Assembly: GCA_027943245.1 (NCBI GenBank)
Contig: JANDJZ010001754.1
Coordinates: 124,001-188,000, forward strand
Direction of reading: 5' to 3'
Source: Acanthamoeba sp. SK_2022b
Lineage: Eukaryota; Discosea; Longamoebia; Acanthamoebidae
Length of the DNA: 64,000 nucleotides
Every line of letters starts with the position of its first letter. The stretch's first letter is position 1. The position numbers and the translations under genes were made by a program. Positions 24,860-33,142 of this stretch are shown one piece after another. The notes under the pieces were generated by a model. It was not told where the DNA came from. It searched no databases and was given only the letters and a program-made list of their open reading frames with translations.

Positions 24860-25744
24860 ATGAAAAGACAAGTCATTAAATTTATTACAAAGCAGCTGGC
24901 CGTATTGGCCCCCGAATTCAAGGCCAGATTGCTCTACAAAAAAGCATTTGGCAAACCGTTGAACTTGCAGGCGCCATCCACCTGGAATGAAAAGATCAAT
25001 CACCTGAAGTTGAATGGCTATAGTCACAATGCGTTGGTGAAGCAGTGTGCAGATAAATATGCGGTAAGACAGTACATCAAAGATCAAGGGTGCGAAGAGA
25101 TCCTTAATGAATTGTACTTTGCCTGCGATTCAGTGAACGATATTCCGTGGGACGCATTACCGGATAAGTTTGTGATCAAAGGGAATCACGGTTCCGGTTA
25201 TAACCTGATTTGCCAGAATAAAAAATTGCTGAATATCAAGAGCGCCAAAAAATTGATCGATGGCTGGATGAAAGACGATTATTGGAAAACCTATGTAGAG
25301 CTCAACTACAAAGGGATACAAAAAAAGATCATTGGGGAGAAATATATCGAATCGGCCAATGGTCACGGGCCTGAAGACTATAAAATCTATTGCTTCCGCG
25401 GTGTGCCTTACTGCACGTTGTTGTGTGTCGGCAGAGATACCGGGTCGCCGAAGTATTACTTCTTTGACAAAGATTTCAAGTTTCTGTGCTACAGCGATGA
25501 CTGCCTGGCCTTGAGCCAGGAAGAAATAGACGCCTTCGTGAAGCCAGAAGGCTACGATGAGCTGTTTGAGTATGCTTCACGCTTGTCCGCGCCCTTCGAG
25601 TTTGTTCGCGTTGATTTCTACATCTCCAAAGGCCAGATCATTTTCGGCGAATTGACCTTTACCCCCTCCGCCGGGCTGGATACGGATATCCTGCCGCCAA
25701 CCGATGTTTTGCTTGGCGAGATGTTGACGTTGCAACAGCACTGA
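24860..25744 (+). CDS. TupA-like ATP-grasp protein
   Basis: A 294-residue protein. ATG 24860 is preferred to an upstream in-frame TTG at 24830. It matches the ATP-grasp group often labelled glycosyltransferase or TupA-like: NEKINHLKLNGY near the start, DKFVIKGNHGSGYNLIC as the ATP-binding strand, PEDYKIYCFRGVPY and FEFVRVDFYISKGQIIFGEL with the metal-binding acidic residues near the end. ATP-grasp enzymes form amide bonds from carboxylates and amines. The pairing 50 nt after an N-hydroxylase suggests ligation of a hydroxylated amine, but such genes also occur in polysaccharide loci. Confidence 0.8.
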   Translation: MKRQVIKFITKQLAVLAPEFKARLLYKKAFGKPLNLQAPSTWNEKINHLKLNGYSHNALVKQCADKYAVRQYIKDQGCEEILNELYFACDSVNDIPWDALPDKFVIKGNHGSGYNLICQNKKLLNIKSAKKLIDGWMKDDYWKTYVELNYKGIQKKIIGEKYIESANGHGPEDYKIYCFRGVPYCTLLCVGRDTGSPKYYFFDKDFKFLCYSDDCLALSQEEIDAFVKPEGYDELFEYASRLSAPFEFVRVDFYISKGQIIFGELTFTPSAGLDTDILPPTDVLLGEMLTLQQH

Positions 25745-26012
25745 TTTTCACCTGGCCCCACGGTGAAGCTCGGCCACGCCTGAGCAGAAATACCGGCCGG
25801 CACGTTTGCCGCCTGCCGGTCGGTATTGCCTTGAGGGTTATCGGGCCGAGGCTCTCGCCCGTTCTTCCGCCGTGACGGCAACATCTCCGCCTCCCGCCCT
25901 TGGCTATCCGCACCAGCCCCAAGGGCAATACCTCAACCAGATTGCATAACCATTTGAAAAACAATGGTATTGAGCGATTAATAAGAATCACTTACATATT
26001 TATAATAAAATG

Positions 26013-26103
26013 TTCTATATGTATAGGAAGCTATAATATAAGATACCGGAAAGTTTCCCTGGTGTTGTTGTGTGTCTTTGCCCTATTTTATAGGGCTTTT
26101 TTT
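26013..26103 (+). ncRNA. Possible small RNA
   Basis: TATAAT boxes at 26001-26006 and 26032-26037 lie before a strong Rho-independent terminator, giving a transcript of about 60-90 nt with no coding frame of note. I recognise no known RNA family. The only support is promoter-like and terminator signals in the right order; the ends are estimates. Confidence 0.3.
26080..26103 (+). terminator. Strong terminator 336 nt after the ATP-grasp gene
   Basis: GCCCTA, loop TTTTA, TAGGGC followed by seven T. The distance from the previous stop codon is unusual for a gene terminator. Confidence 0.8.
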
Positions 26104-26160
26104 GCTAAACAACGTTGATAACCGTGTGTTTTCACCCTTCTTCGCCGTTTGCTCACCCAC

Positions 26161-26179
26161 AAAAATCATAATCATTTCT
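26161..26179. promoter_or_regulatory. Fur-box candidate upstream of the esterase
   Basis: AAAAATCATAATCATTTCT matches the Fur consensus at 13 of 19 positions. It lies 190 nt before the esterase start; the gene's likely role in iron release makes it plausible. Confidence 0.4.
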
Positions 26180-26369
26180 AATTAATTGTAATCCTTCTTA
26201 TTCCTGACTTATCAATAATAACAAGGGGTTGCTATTAACCCGGCAAAGCAACTGGCGGCCCTCTGTGGGCTGCGGCCGCACTTCGCCGTCGGAATGCCCG
26301 CCCTAAAGGTAGGTTTTGCCGGCCCCGAACGGATGCTACTATCGGCTTTTTACAAGGATGTTGATCCGC

Positions 26370-27284
26370 ATGTTCTTGTCCAACCGGCGTTTTATCTCCG
26401 CGCTTCTGGCGCTCGCCATCGGCCTTTGGCTGCCGGGCTCCGTGCTGGCCAGGCCCGACCTGGAACGCAAGATCGGCACTACCGTTGCCGATAGCGATTC
26501 TGCAGATTACCGTTTCAGCGATCTGCGCTTCACCTCCGCCGACGGCCAACGGCATTACCGCGTTCGCATCGCCCAGCCGCGCCAGGCCCCTGCGCCTGAC
26601 GGCTATCCAACGGTTTATTTCCTCGACGGCAATGCAGTGCTGATGGGATTGAATCCCGCCTTGCTGGCCAAATTGGCGGCGGCGAAGCGGCCGCCGGTGC
26701 TGGTGATGATCGGCTATGACAACGATCTGCGCATCGATGCCGCCGGCCGCGCCTACGACTATACGCTCCCTCTGCCGGCGGGCCTGAAGCAACCGCCGCG
26801 GGGTGGCGGGGGCGCGGATGCGTTCCTGCAATTGATTGAAACTCGGATCAAACCGGCGATCGCCGCCAAACTGGCGGTCGATCCGCAGCGGCAAACGCTG
26901 TGGGGTCACTCCTATGGCGGGCTCTTCGTGCTGCACACATTGTTCACCCATCCCACCGCCTTCCAACGCTACATCGCCGTGGAACCCTCGCTGTGGTGGG
27001 GCAACGGCATGATCCTGCAAGAAGCGCAGCAGATGATGGCGCGACGCCCGGCGCCGGTGGCGAAGCTGCAACTGTGGGTTGGCCTGGCGGAACGCGATCG
27101 TGCGGCCCCGCCCGGCGTGAAGAGCCCCGCTCTGCCGGCGGACGCAACGCGTTTATTGGCCGAACACCTGGCGCAGCTCGACGGTCTCGCCGTCGGCTAT
27201 CGGGAGTGGCCGGCCTTAGGACACGGCGCCATGCTGGATGCCGCCATCGAGCCGGCGCTGAGCAGCGTCATAACAGAGAACTAA
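26370..27284 (+). CDS. Secreted alpha/beta hydrolase, IroE/Fes-like esterase
   Basis: A 304-residue protein started at ATG 26370 (AAGGA upstream; an ATG at 26358 overlaps that site). The signal peptide runs to about residue 20 (LALAIGLWLPGSVLA). The esterase-D/IroE-type fold shows YPTVYFLDGNAVL, the nucleophile elbow GHSYGGLF and EPSLWWGNG; the catalytic histidine is probably in LGHGAMLD. Family members hydrolyse trilactone siderophores (IroE, Fes) or other esters. The periplasmic signal and a Fur-like site fit trimming of a siderophore, though no enterobactin or salmochelin genes are in view. Confidence 0.75.
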   Translation: MFLSNRRFISALLALAIGLWLPGSVLARPDLERKIGTTVADSDSADYRFSDLRFTSADGQRHYRVRIAQPRQAPAPDGYPTVYFLDGNAVLMGLNPALLAKLAAAKRPPVLVMIGYDNDLRIDAAGRAYDYTLPLPAGLKQPPRGGGGADAFLQLIETRIKPAIAAKLAVDPQRQTLWGHSYGGLFVLHTLFTHPTAFQRYIAVEPSLWWGNGMILQEAQQMMARRPAPVAKLQLWVGLAERDRAAPPGVKSPALPADATRLLAEHLAQLDGLAVGYREWPALGHGAMLDAAIEPALSSVITEN

Positions 27285-27711
27285 ATCAGCGGATCAGAAG
27301 GTATCGGCCACATTTTCATCTGCGGCGCATATCTTCTGATGAGAAGAGTGTTTAATATCTGAGACAGCGAGTGGCGGGCGCGGGTGGGCGCGTCAAAAAA
27401 CAAAGTGGCTCCCCCGTCGGCAAGTGAGCTTGCTCTATCCGGTGGAGCCATACAGTACTGCAGTTTTCCCGGTGGGGCCCTGGTGAGGCGCAAGTAGGAA
27501 AAGATGGTGTAAGCAGGGCATTTCAGCGTTTTAATACCGCCTGTTTCACTATTTTCTTCTCCCTGTGACGCCTACTATAAGCGCCCCCTCACCCGGCGGA
27601 AAAGGGTGAAAACCACCCTTGAAATACATTAACGGAAGTGATATTAGAAGCGGTTGAGGCGAAAGTGCCTAGTTCAGTTTTGAATAATTAAATCAGGGAA
27701 TTATATTAAAA
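27285..27711. other. Intergenic region, 427 bp
   Basis: A small hairpin AAGGGTG/CACCCTT lies at about 27602-27620 without T run. Otherwise nothing recognisable; it should hold the promoter of the GNAT gene. Confidence 0.5.
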
Positions 27712-28122
27712 ATGAATATTAATATCACCGACAAACCCAACCCGCAGGATGAAGAGTTCGTTATCGACAGCCTCTGGGCTCACAACCATAAAACCCAGCC
27801 CGTAGACATTCACCCACTGTTCCTGACCGTCACCGACGACAACCAGCAGATCGTCGGCGGCCTGGTCGCACGTACCTGGTGGGGCGGCCTGGAAGTGCAG
27901 TATCTGTGGGTCGGCGATCGGTGTCGCAAGAGTGGTTACGGCCGCCAATTGATGCAACTGGCCGAAGAAGAAGCCCGCAAGCGCGGTTGCCATATGGCCT
28001 ATGTCGATACCTTCGATTTCCAGGCCCGGGGCTTCTACGAAAAACTGGGCTACCGGGTCTACGGCGAGCTGGGCGACTACGCGCATCGCCACACCCGCCA
28101 TTACCTGGCTAAAAGCCTGTAA
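27712..28122 (+). CDS. GNAT family N-acetyltransferase
   Basis: A 136-residue GNAT protein. The acetyl-CoA site is seen as QYLWVGDRCRKSGYGRQLM (R/Q-x-x-G-x-G/A form), followed by EARKRGCHMAYVDTFDFQA and FYEKLGYRVYGEL, the usual strand 6 and C-terminal elements. Full length for the small single-domain group. Such proteins acetylate small amines, antibiotics or protein N-termini; the substrate cannot be told here. It ends 27 nt before the PAS-LuxR regulator and may be cotranscribed with it and the permease. Confidence 0.88.
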   Translation: MNINITDKPNPQDEEFVIDSLWAHNHKTQPVDIHPLFLTVTDDNQQIVGGLVARTWWGGLEVQYLWVGDRCRKSGYGRQLMQLAEEEARKRGCHMAYVDTFDFQARGFYEKLGYRVYGELGDYAHRHTRHYLAKSL

Positions 28123-28149
28123 CGCGGCCTGAGCGGCGCAGAGGTAGGT

Positions 28150-28839
28150 ATGGGTTCATCGCATAAAAATAATGAATCTTATTTTAAGGGCCTCATCACC
28201 ATGATGGAGCACCTGAGCGAGCCCTGGGGCATCAAAGACCAGCTGTCTCGCCACCTTTATATGAATCGCGCCGCTTATCTCTATACCAATACGCCGCTGA
28301 ATTTCGACGTCGCCGGCAAATATGACCACGAATTCCCCGCCGACTGGGCCGACTCCGCCGCCGACTTTATCGAACATGACAAGATGACCGAAGCGGCGCG
28401 CGATCGGGTCACGGTCATAGAAACGCACTACTGGTACGGCAAAGACAGCCTGACGCCGTTTATCAGCGAAAAGCTGCCGGTATACAACGATGACAAACAG
28501 GTGATTGGCGTGATCTGGAACGCCAAGCCGATGAACAGCCTGTCGCCGCTGAAATACATCAATCAGCAAAAGCCCAGCGTGTTGACCACCGAAGTCAATA
28601 ACGAGCTGTTCACCCGTGCCGAACTCGATGTCATTTTTCTTATGCTTCAGCGGTTTACGGTGAAAGAGATCGCAAAAATCTATAACGTCAGCAATAAGAC
28701 CATCGAAAACCGCATTTATAACATTTACCAGAAGGCCAACGTGCATACTCAGCAGCAATTTGAGGAGTACTGCAAATACGCCAACCTGGATAACTACATT
28801 CCCGATCGCCTGATAACCAAAGGCATTCAGTTTATTTGA
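28150..28839 (+). CDS. PAS-like sensor with LuxR-type helix-turn-helix
   Basis: A 229-residue regulator. Residues about 20-140 form a PAS-like domain (HLYMNRAAYLYTN, EKLPVYNDDKQVIGVIWNAK). Residues about 155-215 are a GerE/LuxR DNA-binding domain (FTRAELDVIFLMLQRFTVKE, AKIYNVSNKTIENRIYNIYQ). No receiver domain, so it probably senses a small ligand directly. The next gene begins 20 nt after its stop, so control of that transporter is likely. ATG 28150 follows GAGGTAG. Confidence 0.82.
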   Translation: MGSSHKNNESYFKGLITMMEHLSEPWGIKDQLSRHLYMNRAAYLYTNTPLNFDVAGKYDHEFPADWADSAADFIEHDKMTEAARDRVTVIETHYWYGKDSLTPFISEKLPVYNDDKQVIGVIWNAKPMNSLSPLKYINQQKPSVLTTEVNNELFTRAELDVIFLMLQRFTVKEIAKIYNVSNKTIENRIYNIYQKANVHTQQQFEEYCKYANLDNYIPDRLITKGIQFI

Positions 28840-28859
28840 ACCGCAAGGAAGATCTCACC

Positions 28860-30161
28860 GTGATAAAGATCGAAGATTATCCGCTCACCCGGGTGCCGCA
28901 GGATAAAAGAGTTTCGTTTTTAAGCGTGGCCATCGTGCATATGGGCATGTTGACCGCGCTGGACCAGTTCATGCTCGGCGCCGTACTCGGCAACTCCATG
29001 ACGCTGATTGACGCCTTCACCGCCATTTTCGTCGGCAGCCTGATCTTCGGCGTGGTGACCTACGGCCTGGGGCTGGCGGGCATGCGCGAAGGGATTTCCG
29101 GCAGCCTGCTGGCGCGCTGGTGCGGCTTCGGCCGTCTGGGGTCGGTGCTGATCGGCGTGGTGGTGGCCGTCAGCCTGTTGGGTTGGTTCGGCATTCAGAA
29201 CGCCATTTTCGCCAAGTCGCTCGACTTCGCGCTCGGCAATAAGCTGGGCTTCGGCCTGGCCGCCGGGCTCTCGGGCACGCTGCTGACCATCCTGGTGGCA
29301 TTCGGCTTCAAAGCGCTGCGCATCGCCGCCCGTATCGCGGTGCCGATGTTCATCATGCTGGTGGCCTATATATCGGTGACCGCACTGACCGGGCATAACC
29401 TGCAGGAGATCATCCAGCTGGCGCCGCCGGGTGAACCGCTGACCATCAGCGCCGGCATCACCATCGTCGTCGGCGGCGCCATCGTGGCCAGCCTGATGAC
29501 GCCCGACCTGACCCGTTACTCCAAAAACGGCAAGCACGTGCTCGGCGTCACGATCTTCACCATCATCGCCGGCGAGTTCGTGGTGAACGGTCTGGCAATC
29601 CTGATCGCCAAAACCCTGGGCACCGCCGATGTGGTCACCATCATGTCGCAAGCAGCCGGCGGCGCCGGTTTGCTGGTCGTGGTGTTCTCCACCCTGCGCG
29701 TCAACGATCTCAACCTGTATTCCTCTTCGCTGGGCATCGTCAACGCGGTGGAAGGCATCACCGGCAAAAAGCTGAAGTACACCTACACCACTCTGGTGAT
29801 CGGGATTCTGGGCACCACGCTGTCGGTGCTGGGCATTCTGGACCGCTTTGTCGACTTCCTGACGGTGCTTGGCGTAGTCTTCCCGCCGATTATCGGCATC
29901 ATGCTGGTGGACTATTATCTGCTGCGCAGCCACCGCAAAATCCTGGACGAGAGCCGCCGCACGGGCCAGCTGCCAAACGAGACGCCAACCATCGGCTGGG
30001 CGGCGATCGTCGCCAGCATCGCCGGTGGCGCCGTGGGTCTGGCGACCGAATGGGGAGTACCGACCATCAACTCTCTGGTGGCCGCCAGCCTGCTGTATTG
30101 GGTGCTCAAACTGGCCTTCAGCCGGGCGCAAAAACCGCTGGCCTCACAGAAGTCGCTCTGA
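28860..30161 (+). CDS. Cytosine permease-like NCS1 transporter
   Basis: A 433-residue membrane protein started at GTG 28860, 8 nt after AAGGAAG; a TTG at 28836 overlapping the previous stop is less likely. About 12 hydrophobic segments. The N-terminal segment DKRVSFLSVAIVHMGMLTAL and GVVFPPIIGIMLVDYYLLRS near the end are typical of CodB-type permeases for cytosine or other nucleobases. No deaminase gene is adjacent, so the substrate is not fixed. Likely controlled by the PAS-LuxR protein before it. Confidence 0.82.
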   Translation: MIKIEDYPLTRVPQDKRVSFLSVAIVHMGMLTALDQFMLGAVLGNSMTLIDAFTAIFVGSLIFGVVTYGLGLAGMREGISGSLLARWCGFGRLGSVLIGVVVAVSLLGWFGIQNAIFAKSLDFALGNKLGFGLAAGLSGTLLTILVAFGFKALRIAARIAVPMFIMLVAYISVTALTGHNLQEIIQLAPPGEPLTISAGITIVVGGAIVASLMTPDLTRYSKNGKHVLGVTIFTIIAGEFVVNGLAILIAKTLGTADVVTIMSQAAGGAGLLVVVFSTLRVNDLNLYSSSLGIVNAVEGITGKKLKYTYTTLVIGILGTTLSVLGILDRFVDFLTVLGVVFPPIIGIMLVDYYLLRSHRKILDESRRTGQLPNETPTIGWAAIVASIAGGAVGLATEWGVPTINSLVAASLLYWVLKLAFSRAQKPLASQKSL

Positions 30162-30689
30162 TTTTCGCCCATGAGTTAATGCACTCCTCGGTGACGGGGG
30201 AGTGTTTATGCTCAGGAAAGGTGGGCGTAACGGAAAAGAATGGGCCGATCGCGCGGACAAACGGCCATAGTGGTTAGGGTCCCTGGTGTCGGTAGCAAGC
30301 TATCTATTAGGCTCAGAGTGTGGCAGCGCCCCCTCTGAGTTTTTTATTATAAAATCGTTGGCTTCAGTGTTTTGATCATAAAGAAAAACTTCAGCTTGAA
30401 TGAACAGTAGCTCATGAAATCGGCTTTGGTCAACATAAAAGTACACATAAAATTGGCTTTTGTGTTCACTTTTCCATAAGCAAAAGCTAATCAATTGATT
30501 TACACAGTTTTATCATCTTTGCAGGTCACCCCGATCGCCTGCGCTAATATCACTGCGCTAAACGGCTGACAAGAAACAATAATTACCACCAATAATCAGC
30601 CTGTTACCTCCCCCTCAGCGCCTTTTTATCTGGACAACGCCGACGCGTAAGATATAGTGAAGCCAGCGTAATGTTTGTAAGGACAGCCG
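30162..30689. other. Intergenic region, 528 bp
   Basis: A hairpin CACTCC/GGAGTG at 30182-30204 lies 20 nt after the permease and may end its transcript. A second terminator follows at 30312-30345. The rest is AT-rich and probably holds the promoter of the XRE-yhhQ-queF operon. No gene seen. Confidence 0.55.
30312..30345 (+). terminator. Terminator-like hairpin 150 nt after the permease
   Basis: CTCAGAG and CTCTGAG pair across a 14-nt loop and are followed by six T. Given the nearer hairpin at 30182, this could end an independent short transcript. Confidence 0.6.
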
Positions 30690-31304
30690 ATGAAAACCAC
30701 CAACGCACAGCGCAAAATCAACATCATTAAAAATATTGAATATCTGATGCGTACCCGCGGTGAAACCAAGGCTTCCTTTTCCAACCGCAGCGGCCTGACG
30801 CGCACGACTCTCTACAAAATTCTTGACGGAAGAGTGAACAACGTTCAGCAATCCACCGTGAATCGGATTTCCGATTTCTTCGGGGTCTCCTGTGAAGAGA
30901 TCGAAGACTACGATCTGGAAAAACTGGAGCTGCTCAACGAAACGCTGTCCACCGAGGGCAACAAGAACCCTTCCGCCATCCCGGTGATCCCGCAGTCGCG
31001 CTATCTGGCCGTCTCGCAGCGCAAGATCGGGCAACTGGTCACCGAGTTTCCTCTGACTTATTTCTTCGGCGATGAGTCGAACATGTTGGCAATGAAAATA
31101 GAGACCGAAATTAAAGGGTCATTTATTCCCGGCGAAGTCATCATCATCAAACGCCCGCCGGTACTGATTTGCGATTCACCTTTGCTGTATCACTCGGGAA
31201 AAAGCGGCTTCTTTGTGGTTGACGACAAAGACAGCGAAAGCATGGACAAACGCCCTCAGGACACCGTGCAATTCCTGGGTTATATCGTTGGAGAAAGGTT
31301 ATAA
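30690..31304 (+). CDS. XRE-family regulator of the queuosine operon
   Basis: A 204-residue protein. Residues about 10-70 are a Cro/CI-type helix-turn-helix (NRSGLTRTTLYKILDGRVNN). The C-terminal half (NMLAMKIETEIKGSFIPGEV, then DTVQFLGYIVGERL) resembles the S24/LexA-like sensor fold of phage repressors, but I see no clear catalytic Ser/Lys pair. The yhhQ gene starts immediately after its stop, so it should control uptake and reduction of queuosine precursors. The ligand is unknown; preQ0/preQ1 is a reasonable guess. Confidence 0.8.
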   Translation: MKTTNAQRKINIIKNIEYLMRTRGETKASFSNRSGLTRTTLYKILDGRVNNVQQSTVNRISDFFGVSCEEIEDYDLEKLELLNETLSTEGNKNPSAIPVIPQSRYLAVSQRKIGQLVTEFPLTYFFGDESNMLAMKIETEIKGSFIPGEVIIIKRPPVLICDSPLLYHSGKSGFFVVDDKDSESMDKRPQDTVQFLGYIVGERL

Positions 31305-32201
31305 ATGGAACCGAATCAGAAGTTCAAGCTGTTGGGCTTCACCCGGCATGGCACCATCGCGGCCAATGTCATGGTATTGGCCACCGGCAAAACCATTACC
31401 ATGGGGCTGAATGAGCTGGCCGACAGCGAAATATCAGAAGATCTGAGCCGGCACGAGCTGCAGGCGCTGTACCGCAAACTCTATGGCGACAACAAACAAA
31501 AAACCGCCTACGAGCTCAGCGATCGCCACGAACGCTCCTGGTACGCCTACCTGATTATTACCGTGGCGCTCAGCGTGATTTATATTTTCTCAACGCTGTG
31601 CGGCGTCAAGCCGATCCAAATCCCGGTGCTGAATCTCATCACGCCGCCGGCGATCTTCATCTACCCGCTCACGTTCATTCTGGTGGACATCCTCAACGAA
31701 TTCTATGGATTACGGCTGGCCCGGCGCACGATTATCATCTCGTTTATCGCCAACCTGACCTTCGTCCTGGGGGTCTGGGTAACGACGCTGGTGCCGAGCA
31801 TTCCGCAGTGGGAGTACAGCGAGACCTACAACGGCATCGTGCACAGCATCATGGCGGTGCTGGTGGCCTCGTCGGCGGCCTATCTGATCTCCGAGAACGT
31901 CAACTCCTACCTGCTTTGCAAAATCAAAGAGTTGACCAATTCCCGCTACCTGTTTGTGCGCGTGATCACCAGTACCGTTGTGGCTTCGGCCATCGACAGC
32001 GTGGTGTTCTGTACGCTGGCGTTCTACAACGTGCTGAGCTGGGACATCATCAAAACCATGATCCTGTCGCAGTTCCTGATCAAGGTGGTTTACGCCCTGC
32101 TGGGCGTCGGGCCAATCTACGCCACCCGCAGTCTGTTTAACCGCTACATCAATACCGAACAAGCAAAGGGCAATGAATATGCATATCCAAAAGCAAGATA
32201 A
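31305..32201 (+). CDS. yhhQ: YhhQ/VUT-type queuosine precursor transporter with N-terminal extension
   Basis: A 298-residue protein. The C-terminal ~210 residues are the VUT/ECF-like membrane domain (SAYLIITVALSVIYIFSTL-like first helix, PLTFILVDILNEFYG signature, NVNSYLLCKIKE), which imports preQ0/preQ1. About 75 extra residues come first (FTRHGTIAANVMVLATGKTI, then DLSRHELQALYRKLYG) and are absent from the usual ~220-residue YhhQ. The extension has no membrane segment and looks like a small folded domain. GAGAAAGG precedes the ATG, and the end overlaps queF. Confidence 0.85.
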   Translation: MEPNQKFKLLGFTRHGTIAANVMVLATGKTITMGLNELADSEISEDLSRHELQALYRKLYGDNKQKTAYELSDRHERSWYAYLIITVALSVIYIFSTLCGVKPIQIPVLNLITPPAIFIYPLTFILVDILNEFYGLRLARRTIIISFIANLTFVLGVWVTTLVPSIPQWEYSETYNGIVHSIMAVLVASSAAYLISENVNSYLLCKIKELTNSRYLFVRVITSTVVASAIDSVVFCTLAFYNVLSWDIIKTMILSQFLIKVVYALLGVGPIYATRSLFNRYINTEQAKGNEYAYPKAR

Positions 32202-33018
32202 GATCACCCATCTTGGCGCGAACTCCGATTATCCGGATCAATATGCTCCCGCATTGCTCGAAGCCTTGCCGCGTGCGCGCGGCCGCGATCTGATCGGCGT
32301 GGACGAGCGGCAGCTGTCGTTCAGCGGCTTTGATCTGTGGACCGCCTTCGAGCTGTCCTGGCTCAACGCCAAGGGCAAGCCGGTGGTGGGCATCGGCGAA
32401 TTTACCTTCCCGCATTCCTCGTCGAACCTGATCGAGTCCAAATCGTTCAAGCTGTATCTCAACAGCTTCAACCAAACGCGCTTTGACAGCGTGGAACAGG
32501 TGAGCGCCGCCATGCAGAAAGATCTGTCGCAGGCGGCCAACGGCCAGGTCACCGTCAAGCTCTATCCGGGGCTGGAAGGTTACCCGGCGCAGATCGACCG
32601 CCTGCCGGGCATCAACATCGACGATCTGGATATCGCGGTCGACGACTTCGCCTTCAAACCGGAATACCTGAGCGGCGCGGCCGAGAGAGGGGAACCGGTG
32701 TCGGAGACGCTGTCTTCCAACCTGCTGAAATCCAACTGCCTGGTCACCAACCAGCCGGACTGGGGCAGCGTCGTGATCCGCTATGAAGGCCGCAAAATCG
32801 ACCGCGAAAGCCTGCTGCGCTACCTGATCTCCTTCCGCCAGCACAACGAATTCCACGAGCAGTGCGTCGAGCGTATTTTCAACGACATCAAGCAGAGCTG
32901 CCGTCCGGAAAAACTCAGCGTGTTCGCGCGCTACACCCGCCGCGGCGGCCTGGATATCAACCCCTTCCGCAGCGATTTCGAAACGGCGCCGGCGCTCGGT
33001 CGCCTGATCAGACAGTAA
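32179..33018 (+). CDS. queF: NADPH-dependent 7-cyano-7-deazaguanine (preQ0) reductase, QueF long type
   Basis: A 279-residue tandem T-fold protein of the E. coli YqcD type. ATG 32179 has AAAGGG 8 nt upstream; ATG 32173 is only 2 nt away from it. FTFPHSSSNLIESKSFKLYL is the QueF motif with E and S residues; SNLLKSNCLVTNQPDWGSV carries the catalytic cysteine, and YRHNE-like SFRQHNEFHEQCVERI follows. It reduces preQ0 to preQ1 in queuosine synthesis. Coupling to a precursor importer makes this a salvage unit. Confidence 0.93.
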   Translation: MHIQKQDKITHLGANSDYPDQYAPALLEALPRARGRDLIGVDERQLSFSGFDLWTAFELSWLNAKGKPVVGIGEFTFPHSSSNLIESKSFKLYLNSFNQTRFDSVEQVSAAMQKDLSQAANGQVTVKLYPGLEGYPAQIDRLPGINIDDLDIAVDDFAFKPEYLSGAAERGEPVSETLSSNLLKSNCLVTNQPDWGSVVIRYEGRKIDRESLLRYLISFRQHNEFHEQCVERIFNDIKQSCRPEKLSVFARYTRRGGLDINPFRSDFETAPALGRLIRQ

Positions 33019-33030
33019 GCGTTATCCCCA

Positions 33031-33057
33031 CAATGCTCCCGCCAGGGAGCATTGTTT
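33031..33057 (+). terminator. Terminator after queF
   Basis: CAATGCTCCC, loop GCCA, GGGAGCATTG followed by TTT, 12 nt after the queF stop. Perfect 10-bp stem. Confidence 0.8.
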
Positions 33058-33142
33058 CCCTCGCTTTCATCTCCCTGTTATTTTTCGCCATTATCGTCGT
33101 CAGCGGCTATCTTCAAAGCACACTGACGGAGATTAACGACGC

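Larger units (their letters stand above)
25745..26369. other. Intergenic region, 625 bp
   Basis: It holds a long GC-rich hairpin at about 25790-25826 (arms ATACCGGCCGGCA/TGCCGGTCGGTAT, no T run), an AT-rich part with TATAAT elements at 26001 and 26032, a strong terminator at 26080-26103, and a weak Fur-like site at 26161-26179. No gene seen, but the terminator far from any stop codon suggests a short RNA. Confidence 0.6.

Noticed and set aside
25900..26118. 72-codon plus-strand frame in the intergenic region
   Set aside because: It runs through the strong terminator at 26080-26103 and has no ribosome site.
28920..30131. Long minus-strand open frame (403 codons) opposite the cytosine-permease-like gene
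   Set aside because: Rich in His/Gln/Arg/Asp in the way typical of frames opposite GC-rich genes; no ribosome site, and the plus strand encodes a clear membrane protein.
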